Below are positions 26,898 to 34,860 of a stretch of DNA of 64,000 nt, one piece after another; positions within the stretch are counted from its first letter, which is position 1, and each line of letters opens with the position of its first letter. The translations under genes were made by a program, and so were the position numbers. The stretch covers positions 183,282 through 247,281 of the forward strand of contig DATHMH010000013.1 in NCBI GenBank assembly GCA_035487295.1, written 5' to 3'. The stretch is from QIAW01 sp035487295. Its GTDB lineage: Bacteria; Acidobacteriota; Terriglobia; Terriglobales; Acidobacteriaceae. Below the pieces are notes generated by a model. It made no database searches and was not told where the DNA came from. It saw nothing but the letters and a program-made list of their open reading frames with translations.

Positions 26898-28430
26898 CTA
26901 CGAAAGTCCGGCTTCCAGCTCACGCCCAAAGATTTCGCGGAAGTAGCTGCGCTCTTTTTCCAGGGACCACAGCTCCAGTTCGGCGTCCATTCTGCCCTTG
27001 GTGCGCAAGACCAGGCGTACCTTCCCGCCTTTGATCTGGGCCGAGACGCCGCTGACCAGCCCTCTGCGGCTTTGATTCAAGGCCCGCGCCAGACGCAGCA
27101 GAACAATTGCCTTGGAAGCATGGATGCGATCGGCGGGGCGAAGCAACTTCATGGGTTTTTGGGCGGGGGTGGGGCGGGAATTGCCCAGGTAGCGCGCGAT
27201 GGCCGCAATCAAAGCACGCTCGTAGGCGGTGTAGCCGAAAATCTCGCTGTTGGCGATCACGTAGTGCGCGTGGCGGTGCCATCCGTAGCGGTTGATATAA
27301 ATTCCAACTTCATGAAGCATGGCCGCCGCCGAGAGCCACTCGGCATACTCCGGAGGCAGGTTGTGCACCGGACGCAGGCGGCGGAAAAGATCGAGCGCCA
27401 GCGTGCGCACCTGCTGGGCATGAGCCGGGTCTACGCGATAATTCTTGCCGGTGGCCAGCAAGGCGTCCCAGCGGTCAGATTCGATCTGCCGGCGCGAGCG
27501 CGTACGCTGATCATAGTCTGCCGCCATTTGCGCCAGCAGGCCATCGCGCAATCCCAGCGGGGAGTAGCGAAAACCGCGCAGATGGCATTTTTCCAGCAGC
27601 TCGGCAAAGACCACCGACCCAGCCACAACAATTTCCGCGCGCCGCGGACCGATGCCCGAAAGCGCCGTACGCTGCTCAACTTTCAACTTGGCGAGCTTGG
27701 CCGCAATCTTGACCGCTTTTGCCCGGGGGACATCCTGCATGGATTCACGCACCGTGCTCCTGTGCACGCCGCTGCAAACCGCCGCCAGCGCCGCCGCCGT
27801 ACCCGAGGTGGCGATCATGACCCGCGGTTTGAAGCTGAGGATGCGTCTTGCCGTGCGGCCCATCTCTTTCTCGATAAAGCTGCGCAGCCGGCGCAATTCT
27901 TTCGACGTCGGCGGATCGTGCTTGAGAAATTCTTCGGTCAGGCGCACCGCCCCTAAAGGCAGGCTGATGGTGTAAAGAATATGTCCGGCGGCAGAGACGG
28001 TGAGTTCGCAGCTTCCGCCTCCCAGGTCCACCATCAGCACCGGCGAGAGGCCCAGCCGCATGTTGGAGAGCAGGCCAAGATGGATGAGCCGGCCTTCTTC
28101 CAGCCCGCTGATAATCTCCACCTTCCAGCCGGTGGCCGAGCGCACCCACTCCATGAATGCGCTGCCGTTGCGGGCATCGCGCAGGGCGCTGGTGGCCACC
28201 ACCCGCACCACCTGCGCTCCTTTTCTCTGGGCGGCCTTGTGAAAGCGCTGCAAAACCTCCACAGTGCGCGCCATGGCCGAAGGCGTGAGCATGCCGTTTT
28301 TGAAAACGGATTTGCCCAGCCGCGTGACCTCGCGGTCTTCGTGAATCGTCACCAGGCGGTGGCGCACCAGACGCGCAACTTTAATGCGAACCGAATTGGA
28401 GCCGATATCAACGGCGGCAAAGGTGGGCAT
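26898..28430 (-). CDS. ppx: Ppx/GppA-family exopolyphosphatase
   Basis: This 510-residue protein has the sugar kinase/Hsp70/actin fold. The phosphate-1 motif is VDIGSNSVR (residues 6-14), the phosphate-2 motif is VDLGGGSCEL (about 134-143), and SALRDARNG carries the substrate loop. The catalytic Glu is expected in the SGLEEGRL region. The C-terminal third is an HD-like helical domain (MLHEVGIYINRYGWHRHAHYVI), typical of long Ppx/GppA proteins. It removes terminal phosphate from polyphosphate or from pppGpp; the two activities cannot be told apart here. The downstream-lying, same-strand CHAD gene ends 126 bases before its start. Confidence 0.92.
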   Translation of the reverse strand: MPTFAAVDIGSNSVRIKVARLVRHRLVTIHEDREVTRLGKSVFKNGMLTPSAMARTVEVLQRFHKAAQRKGAQVVRVVATSALRDARNGSAFMEWVRSATGWKVEIISGLEEGRLIHLGLLSNMRLGLSPVLMVDLGGGSCELTVSAAGHILYTISLPLGAVRLTEEFLKHDPPTSKELRRLRSFIEKEMGRTARRILSFKPRVMIATSGTAAALAAVCSGVHRSTVRESMQDVPRAKAVKIAAKLAKLKVEQRTALSGIGPRRAEIVVAGSVVFAELLEKCHLRGFRYSPLGLRDGLLAQMAADYDQRTRSRRQIESDRWDALLATGKNYRVDPAHAQQVRTLALDLFRRLRPVHNLPPEYAEWLSAAAMLHEVGIYINRYGWHRHAHYVIANSEIFGYTAYERALIAAIARYLGNSRPTPAQKPMKLLRPADRIHASKAIVLLRLARALNQSRRGLVSGVSAQIKGGKVRLVLRTKGRMDAELELWSLEKERSYFREIFGRELEAGLS

Positions 28431-28436
28431 GTGGCA

Positions 28437-28500
28437 GTTGTCAGTACACAGTACTCGGTACTCAGTTTAGCTCTTAGCCTTTAGCTTTTTAGCTTTTGTA
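28437..28500. repeat. Intergenic word repeats (CAGTACTCAGT and TAGCTTTTAGC)
   Basis: Three imperfect copies of AGTACTCRGT are followed by three copies of TAGCYTTTAGCT. They lie directly upstream of the ppx ATG, so any promoter for ppx must lie within or beyond the repeat, or the gene is co-transcribed with the CHAD gene. Confidence 0.45.
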
Positions 28501-28556
28501 TGGAAGAGCTGGATCCAATTTCATCAATTCCCGATTAGGGAAGTTTAACCGATGTC

Positions 28557-29501
28557 TTAACCCGCGGCGGGAGCGGTTTGTTTCCGCGTGGAAGATCCGG
28601 CGCGCAAGGGCTTCTTTTTCGCCGCTTCACTCTTTTTCTCCGCGGCAGCTTTCTTTTTTTCCGGCGCGATTCTCTTTTCTTCCCGCTTGCGCGAGTACGC
28701 TCCCGCTTCAATCTCGCTGACCACCCGCCGGCACACACTGAGGGCCTCGGTAAATTTGGCCTGGGTAACGTTCTGCAAATGGGCCAGCAGGGCCAATTTT
28801 GACACGCCGGCAATGCGGGCGGCATTCTGCGCCAGGGTGAGCCAATCGTGCCAGTCGCCAATCACATCCTGCATAGTTTTGAGTTGCTGCAACAGCTCCG
28901 CGTTTCCCGGAAGCAGCTCCGCCAGATAGCGGGTTTTCTTGCATTGAATGCGGAACTGGTGCAACCCGCGCGGCGAAAGCGGCTGCGCCTCCCGGTAAGC
29001 GCGGACCAGCTCTCGCACCGAACGCCACAAGCGCTCCGGAGAAACCTTGCCAGGCTTGCCGGCGGCGCCCTCGGCGCCACCCGCGAAGGCGATGGCGTAT
29101 TCCACCTTGCGCATACGCTCGCGCATGCGCGGAGAGTATCTTTCGTCAATGACGGCCAGAAGCTTCTTTTGCTGCTTGCCGCGCTGCGCTTCCAGTTCGG
29201 CCATGAGCAGCAACTTTGCCTCTTCCTGCCCGCTGATGTGCACCGTGCGCAGGGCAATGGTCTGCACATCAACATCGCGCACCCGGCCGGCGCGCCGCCG
29301 CAGCCTGGCGAATTGCTGCAGCAACTTTGCCACATCGCGTTTTTCGGAAAGCTCATGCGAGCTGAGGAAGGTCTCAGCCCGCCGGATGGTGGTGCGCAAC
29401 TGGTGCACCCGCTCAGGCAGAGGCTGCTCTGAGACCTCGCGCAGAAGTCTGCGCAACTTCCTCAAATAATTGGGCTTGCTCGATGGCCGGACTAAGGTCA
29501 T
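28557..29501 (-). CDS. CHAD-domain protein
   Basis: This is a 314-residue protein from ATG 29501 (MTLVRPSSKPNYLRKLRRLL). The first ATG at 29561 would add 20 residues of poor context. The CHAD domain is a helical bundle rich in Arg, Lys and His: VHQLRTTIRRAETFLSSH near residue 35 and the mirrored LHQFRIQCKKTRYLAELL near residue 190 are the two conserved H..R...K..R motifs. CHAD domains bind polyphosphate. The last 45 residues are a Lys/Ala/Glu-rich tail (EKKKAAAEKKSEAAKKK). The position directly upstream of ppx on the same strand supports a polyphosphate role. Confidence 0.88.
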   Translation of the reverse strand: MTLVRPSSKPNYLRKLRRLLREVSEQPLPERVHQLRTTIRRAETFLSSHELSEKRDVAKLLQQFARLRRRAGRVRDVDVQTIALRTVHISGQEEAKLLLMAELEAQRGKQQKKLLAVIDERYSPRMRERMRKVEYAIAFAGGAEGAAGKPGKVSPERLWRSVRELVRAYREAQPLSPRGLHQFRIQCKKTRYLAELLPGNAELLQQLKTMQDVIGDWHDWLTLAQNAARIAGVSKLALLAHLQNVTQAKFTEALSVCRRVVSEIEAGAYSRKREEKRIAPEKKKAAAEKKSEAAKKKPLRAGSSTRKQTAPAAG

Positions 29502-29598
29502 GTATAACGTGCCTGGAAAGACGTAGAGGGGGAGGATACTGGGATTGCAGAGGGAATGCAAGTGCAGTTTCGAGTTTCAAGTTTCGGGTTTCGAGTTG

Positions 29599-31653
29599 TT
29601 ATCGCAACTGAAACTCAGGCGAGCCTAAAGCTAAACCGATGATCGTGCCCAGCGCCTTGCCGGGATCATCGGAGAGATGGGCGGCGATTTGCGGGTCGTT
29701 CATCTCCTTATGTATGGCTTCGTTGGTTGTCTTGGAGGTTTCGCCGCCAATCAGTGCGTCTTCGATCAGCGCCACCGCCGCGTCGCTTCCGCCTGAGGTG
29801 TTGACAGGAACAATCTCTTCTTTGAGGGCGCGCGTCAGCAGGCCCAGCGTCAGCACCCGCAGCGGATCGAACTTCAATCCATTCTGACCGCCGCTGGTCA
29901 GGGCGAGCGAAAAATTCAGGCGGTCGAGCAAGGCGTCGGAGTTCATCCACACGTCGGCGGCGGTGGAGTAACCGGTCGGCGGCGCCATCAGGTAAAGCGG
30001 CATGCCCATCTTGGCCAATGCCTGCACGGCGGCGCCGGGGTTCTGCACGTCGGTCCCGGTAGCGCGCAGCGCCGAAGCCACAAACTCCAGCGGCGTCTTC
30101 ACTTTCTTGCGATACACGGCCGGCGCCCAGAACTCTTTGGAGTGAAACATGGTGCGAAGAACGGCGCGGATATCGCCATCTGTGGAGAGGAAAGTTTCCG
30201 ACATCTGTTTCACCAAAGCAGGCGGCGGATCGTCGCTGACAAAGCGCCGCGCCAGCTTGGTGCAAACGAACTTCGCGGTGGCCGGACTGCGGGAGAGCAT
30301 CTCCAGCACCTGCATGCCTTCATCCATGCCGGCGTCTTTAATGGTATGGCCGAGCACCTCTTTCGCTCCGGGCTCATGCTTCTTAAGATCGAACATGAAT
30401 CCCACGCGCTGGTCCTGTCCCGGCGCCTGCTGCGGTGACTGGAAGGTCCAGCCGGTGAAGACGCGCGCCACCTGGGTTACGTCCGCCTGGGTGTAGCCGC
30501 CGTTCACGCCCAGCGTGTGCAGCTCCATTAATTCGCGCGCATAATTTTCATTCAGCCCTTTGTTGGCGGCGCCGGGCTTAGCCTGCTGGCCGGGTTTGAC
30601 GCCGGCGGCAATCGAATCTGGCCCAATGCTGACCCAGTTGTCCAGATAATAGAGCATGGCCGGGCTCTGGGCTACGGCAACCAGAAGATCGTGGAACTTG
30701 CCCAGCGCGTGCGCCCGGATGGCATCTCGCTCGTAGCTGGTCACCAGGTACTGGTCAATATCCTTATTCAAGAAAACATTGAAGTGGTTAAACCAGAAGT
30801 CGGTCATCACCTCTTCCAGCTGGCGCTCGCTGTACACCGCGCGCAGGATCTTCCCTTGCTGCAGCTCGGAGAGCACAACCCCGGTGGGGTTATTGTTCAT
30901 GGCGTAATAGATTTCGCGCTCGGCGGGAGAAAAATCAGGCATGAGCCGGTCGCGGTCTTCGTTGGGCAGGTTGCTGGCAAAAGCTAGGCGATCGTTGATG
31001 GGCAACTGCATCAGCGCGCCCATGCGCTTCTCCTTGGGCAGTGTCAGCAGCATCAGCGCGATGTGGTGGGCGGCGTCTTTGGCCTGTTGCGTGGCTGCAT
31101 CCTGCGCGGCCTTATCGGCGGCCGCTTTCTTGGCCGCCTCCTCGGGAGACATGGGAATGGCGGCCGCCAGCGCGGCTACATTCTGCTGGTTCAACTGCTG
31201 CTGTTGCCTGTAGCGGGCAACCAGAACCTCCCACAGCCCGGATTGAATGGGATCGGAAGGCAGAGGCCGTTTGCCTTGTGCTGCCTCAGTAATCATGTGG
31301 CCATTGGGAAAAGCCTGCAGCATGTCGCGGGGCTGCATCTGCAGCGTGCGATAGGGAGCAAGCTTGGAATCGAGTAGCGGATTAGGAATTTTATCGGGCT
31401 GCAACTGCTGCTCCAGCCAGTTATCCACTCCCGCATCCATCACCTTCTCAATGTCACCAGGGCGCGGCCCGAAGGTAAGCCGGTTCAAGACGTGCAAAGC
31501 CCGGTCGTGCTCGGTAAGCGCGGTAGAAGCGTGCGCTCTCTTGGGATTAGAGGTATTGCCCTCGCCCGCCTGTGCGGCCAGCGAAAGCAAGGCGACTAAG
31601 GCTGCCACTATAAACACGCGGCCTATATGCAAGGGGGAGAATTCGGAGCACAT
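29599..31653 (-). CDS. DUF1800 domain-containing secreted protein
   Basis: ATG 31653 gives a signal peptide (MCSEFSPLHIGRVFIVAALV, cleavage near QAGEG). The earlier ATG at 31704 adds 17 residues before it. The DUF1800 core is evident: HVLNRLTFGPRPGDIEKVM near residue 60, FWFNHFNVFLNK near 290, NENYARELMELHTLGVNGGYTQADVTQVARVFTGWTF near 370-405 and FHSKEFWAP near 510. A disordered Ala/Gln stretch sits at 150-190. In Acidobacteriota and Planctomycetes such genes are usually followed by a DUF1501 partner, but none is present here, so this is an orphan copy. The biochemical function is unknown. Confidence 0.9.
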   Translation of the reverse strand: MCSEFSPLHIGRVFIVAALVALLSLAAQAGEGNTSNPKRAHASTALTEHDRALHVLNRLTFGPRPGDIEKVMDAGVDNWLEQQLQPDKIPNPLLDSKLAPYRTLQMQPRDMLQAFPNGHMITEAAQGKRPLPSDPIQSGLWEVLVARYRQQQQLNQQNVAALAAAIPMSPEEAAKKAAADKAAQDAATQQAKDAAHHIALMLLTLPKEKRMGALMQLPINDRLAFASNLPNEDRDRLMPDFSPAEREIYYAMNNNPTGVVLSELQQGKILRAVYSERQLEEVMTDFWFNHFNVFLNKDIDQYLVTSYERDAIRAHALGKFHDLLVAVAQSPAMLYYLDNWVSIGPDSIAAGVKPGQQAKPGAANKGLNENYARELMELHTLGVNGGYTQADVTQVARVFTGWTFQSPQQAPGQDQRVGFMFDLKKHEPGAKEVLGHTIKDAGMDEGMQVLEMLSRSPATAKFVCTKLARRFVSDDPPPALVKQMSETFLSTDGDIRAVLRTMFHSKEFWAPAVYRKKVKTPLEFVASALRATGTDVQNPGAAVQALAKMGMPLYLMAPPTGYSTAADVWMNSDALLDRLNFSLALTSGGQNGLKFDPLRVLTLGLLTRALKEEIVPVNTSGGSDAAVALIEDALIGGETSKTTNEAIHKEMNDPQIAAHLSDDPGKALGTIIGLALGSPEFQLR

Positions 31654-32168
31654 GCTGAAAACTTTAACTCCGTTTGTGGATAAAAGTTGCCGTGGCTGGA
31701 CCAAATTACCCGCATGGCAGACCGGCTTCAGGAAAAGCCTGGCCGCAGATGAACGCAGATCAACGCAGATGGGGCTTGTAGTGAGGGATGGCTTGGGAAC
31801 AAAGAGCTGAAAATTGTTCTTGGGGCTGTTTGGCAGGGGGGATTACTAAGTAACCTCTGAGCGGTGGTTGTTTGGTTAGAGGGGGGGTGGGTATTACTCG
31901 AGTAATGAATCCGGCAGAGGCATAAATATCCCTTCGCCTCTGCGGGCAGTGAGAGTTGCCGCTTGATGTTTTCAAAGATCGTGGGGCACGGAGTCTTGCC
32001 ATCAATCATGGCAGCAATTTGATAAAGAGCAATGATTTGATACCACTTGCTCGCCCATCAGGCAGAAAAACGCTTTTATAGGCTCGGTGGGGTGCGCCGA
32101 ACATAGGTAGTGTAATCGCCTGTTAACAATAGTGACGCACAGGGGGATAATTGTGGTAAGCAATCGCC
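31654..32168. other. Gap of 515 bases with a palindrome, a hairpin and word repeats
   Basis: Contents: the repeat GCAGATGAACGCAGATCAACG and one more copy at about 31745-31772; a perfect 14-base palindrome ATTACTCGAGTAAT at 31893-31906; and a perfect 8-base stem GCAGAGGC/GCCTCTGC (31914-31921 with 31936-31943). I see no ORF with a ribosome binding site. The gap is divergent, so both neighbouring genes probably have promoters here. Confidence 0.45.
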
Positions 32169-33458
32169 ATGAAGCTGAGTCTATGGAAGAACCACCTCGT
32201 CGCGCTTACTCTGGTTCTCTTATGCATTTCCTTTCCGATCTTTCTCCTGACGGGCTATACCGCGCTTTACTGGGCATGGATACGCGCCAATTTGGAAGCG
32301 GCGCTGCCTTATCTGCCGTGGGCCAGGAATTTTGGAATACTGGCGATGGCTGGCGCCGCTGTGGCTCTCGGAATTCTGTTTTCCTCAAACAGGTTCCCGA
32401 TTTCACCGAAAATCCGCCTTTCGCTTTCACTGCTTGCTACGGCCACGATCGGTTTCTTTGCTGAGTTCAGAAACGAAGGCAAATTCCATTTCAAAAAACT
32501 TGTCCATTTTCTGGGGCCGGGAACATGGATTCACGACGGACTGAATCGAGTCGTTTCGCCACTCGGTGATTTTCTCTACCGGATCGAATACTCGCACTGG
32601 AACGATTTCCTCATGGGTCCGGCAATCGTCAGCGTTCTTTTTGCTCTGGTTTTCGTCAAAATCTACGGGGCATTCCGGAACCGGGGCTCGATCAGCCTGA
32701 GCGCGCCGGCTTCGGACGCGTCAACGGACCTCGACCATGCTCTGCAGTTTGCGCGGACCCTTATGAACGTCGGGCTCTTCTGGTTTTTCATCCAGGCGTG
32801 GGCGGAAAAGGCGGGATATTTGCGCAATCCTCATTCCAACGACGAAATCGACCTGCCCTTTGAGTTTGCCGGGACCATGCTGGGTTTCTGGATGGCGCGG
32901 GTCCTTACCAGGCCGTTCGACCAGCGGTCCGAGAAGTTTCGTTCTACTTTCTTCGTCGATTTTCTGTCCTCGGGAGTGATCGGTCTTTTGTATACGCTGA
33001 TCGTAAGCCCGTTGACGGAGGATGTGGCCAGCACGGTTGCCCACGCTTTGTATCCGGGCGTTCCTCGGTCGCTCGAGATCCATGAATACACGCCGTTTCA
33101 ACAGCACATGCGTCCATTCGAGCTACTATTGCTTGCCGGAGCGATGTGGTGGGGGCTCAACCGGTCTTCCAAACATGAGGAAATGATGCGGGTTGACAGC
33201 TCGAACGAAGAACCGGAAGCCGGCCCCAAATGGGACGTGGTGATAACCATAGCCAAGGCTTTGGGAGTGACTACCGGTTATCTTCTCATGGTTGTGACGA
33301 TGCTCTCGGTCCTGGAGCCGCAAGGACCGGGCTGGACGCTGGCGGCGGCGGGAGCGGGAATAGGAGTCGGAACCGTAGCTTTCTTACTGGCCAAGCGTGT
33401 CGGGCAAAAAGGCTTGACCACGGTTTTCGAGAGGAATGACGATACGTCTGGCGGCTGA
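32169..33458 (+). CDS. Multi-pass membrane protein of unknown function
   Basis: I do not recognise this 429-residue protein. Hydrophobic segments are near residues 10-30, 55-75, 85-100, 155-172, 195-215, 240-252, 268-285, 315-330, 360-380 and 387-405, so eight to ten helices. Between them are charged loops such as RPFDQRSEKFRST and SNDEIDLPFEFAGTMLGFWMARVL. No transporter or enzyme motif was seen. The ATG at 32169 has only a weak ribosome binding site. It is followed by the convergent small metallopeptidase gene. Confidence 0.7.
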   Translation: MKLSLWKNHLVALTLVLLCISFPIFLLTGYTALYWAWIRANLEAALPYLPWARNFGILAMAGAAVALGILFSSNRFPISPKIRLSLSLLATATIGFFAEFRNEGKFHFKKLVHFLGPGTWIHDGLNRVVSPLGDFLYRIEYSHWNDFLMGPAIVSVLFALVFVKIYGAFRNRGSISLSAPASDASTDLDHALQFARTLMNVGLFWFFIQAWAEKAGYLRNPHSNDEIDLPFEFAGTMLGFWMARVLTRPFDQRSEKFRSTFFVDFLSSGVIGLLYTLIVSPLTEDVASTVAHALYPGVPRSLEIHEYTPFQQHMRPFELLLLAGAMWWGLNRSSKHEEMMRVDSSNEEPEAGPKWDVVITIAKALGVTTGYLLMVVTMLSVLEPQGPGWTLAAAGAGIGVGTVAFLLAKRVGQKGLTTVFERNDDTSGG

Positions 33459-33528
33459 TCCGCCCGATCTCTTGTACTCCCATGGAATGTCAGCGTTCCT
33501 TAGGTTCGATTGGTGCAACATCGCTGGC

Positions 33529-33915
33529 TCATAGCCCCAAGGCTTGCACTTGCTCCTCGGTTTCATAGCCGAGCCAGTGTGCAACCTCATGCCAGACCAC
33601 CCGTTTCACTTCTGCGCGCAAATCTCCTGTTGAACATCGCAGAATGGGGCCACGAAAAACAAAGATCAAATCGGGGGCGTACTTCACCTGGGTGTATGAC
33701 CGTTTCGTCCTGAATGTGCCGCTGTACAATCCCAATAGCTCAGTTCCAGGACGCCATTTCTCCCGGTTGGATATGTCCTCCAATACCTCCGCGGGCGGCT
33801 CGTCAACCACTTGAATGCCGGGGAAATCTGGCAGGTTCCTGATCTTCTGCGGCAGGGTGCTGTATGCCCACTCAACAATCTCCTCAAAGTTGTCGGGATT
33901 CGTAGTGCTGGCCAT
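33529..33915 (-). CDS. Small zincin-like metallopeptidase (DUF1025/Zincin_1 type)
   Basis: This 128-residue cytoplasmic protein starts at ATG 33915 (MASTTNPDNFEEIVEWAYST). The longer reading from 34089 adds 58 residues of Cys-rich, unlikely sequence. The zinc motif WHEVAHWLGYETEEQV is at the C terminus, which is where the HExxH helix lies in this small family. The preceding region EELLGLYSGTF-like (ELLGLYSGTFRTKRS) and IFVFRGPILRC matches the core strands. Function is unknown, and the absence of a signal peptide argues against secretion. Confidence 0.82.
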   Translation of the reverse strand: MASTTNPDNFEEIVEWAYSTLPQKIRNLPDFPGIQVVDEPPAEVLEDISNREKWRPGTELLGLYSGTFRTKRSYTQVKYAPDLIFVFRGPILRCSTGDLRAEVKRVVWHEVAHWLGYETEEQVQALGL

Positions 33916-34179
33916 AAGCCCCACTTTACCACCGGGACTAGGCCCAAGACGTGGGCACTCGGCAGGTTTTGCCGGAAAAATGAGCGGTCTACAGGCGATG
34001 ACTGTTGCAAAATCGCCATTTTGCCGGCAACACGTCAAATGGTGAAATCGCTTGATTACAACAGTTGGCCGACAACAGGCACAAGGCATTTCATTGGCAA
34101 GTGGCGTTCGGTTTACTGTTTGTTTTTGCGTTCAATTGGGGCTGGTCCGATCCGCCACGTAGCAAGAAACAATGACATT

Positions 34180-34650
34180 TCAAATGTGGCACGAAGGGAC
34201 GCCGCGCTTTTCCAGGTAGCGCTGGTGATACTCTTCGGCGCGATAGAAAACAGGCGCAGCTACGATCTGGGTCACAATCGGCCGATTGAAGCGGCCCGAC
34301 TTCTCCAATTTCTCCTTGGACGCGCGCGCTGCGGCTTCCTGCTCGGGTGAGTGAAAGAAAATCACGGAGCGGTATTGTGTCCCCCAATCGGGACCCTGCC
34401 GGTTGAGCGTCGTGGGGTTGTGCGCGTTCCAGAACACATCCAGGAGCTGGTCGTAGGAGACTTCGGCGGGATCATAGGTCACCTGCACCACCTCGGCGTG
34501 GCCGGTCTCATTGGTGCAAACGTCTTTGTAGGTCGGGTTTTGCAGCGCGCCTCCGGTATAACCCACGGCAGTATCCTTTACGCCTTTGATCTTGCGAAAA
34601 GTTTCTTCCACGCCCCAGAAGCAGCCTGCGCCAAATGTAGCCTTTTCCAT
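34180..34650 (-). CDS. msrA: Peptide-methionine (S)-S-oxide reductase
   Basis: This 156-residue enzyme repairs oxidised methionine. The catalytic Cys lies in GAGCFWGVEETFRK at residues 7-20 (GCFWG). Further family motifs are VGYTGG, HAEVVQVTYDP, FWNAHNPTTLNRQGPDWGTQYRSVIF and YHQRYLEK. The length is usual. There is no resolving Cys in a C-terminal tail beyond residue 145 except in VPSCHI at the very end, which could serve. It acts with thioredoxin in the cytoplasm. Confidence 0.96.
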   Translation of the reverse strand: MEKATFGAGCFWGVEETFRKIKGVKDTAVGYTGGALQNPTYKDVCTNETGHAEVVQVTYDPAEVSYDQLLDVFWNAHNPTTLNRQGPDWGTQYRSVIFFHSPEQEAAARASKEKLEKSGRFNRPIVTQIVAAPVFYRAEEYHQRYLEKRGVPSCHI

Positions 34651-34710
34651 AATCTTCTCCCTCTAAAATTATACGAGGATTGATACAGATTGGATGTCGA
34701 AAGCGAAGCT

Positions 34711-34848
34711 GCTAGCTACTAGCTTCTAGCTGTGTTTGATTCTTGTTCATGAAACAGCATTCTCTTTCGAGAATGCTTCGGTAAAGTTTGTAATTCAGAT
34801 GAAGAGGATCGGGCTTGGAACAGAAAGACCCAAAAACAGCTAGAAGCT
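34711..34848. repeat. Inverted repeat of TAGCTTCTAGCT words around a perfect hairpin
   Basis: A perfect 12-base inverted pair, AGCTTCTAGCTG (34721-34732) and CAGCTAGAAGCT (34837-34848), flanks an inner perfect 9-base stem AGCATTCTC/GAGAATGCT with a TTTC loop (34756-34777). It fills the gap between msrA and the NRAMP gene, both on the minus strand, so it may act as terminator or 3'-end structure for the NRAMP transcript. Confidence 0.7.
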
Positions 34849-34860
34849 CGCAATTCCTGG

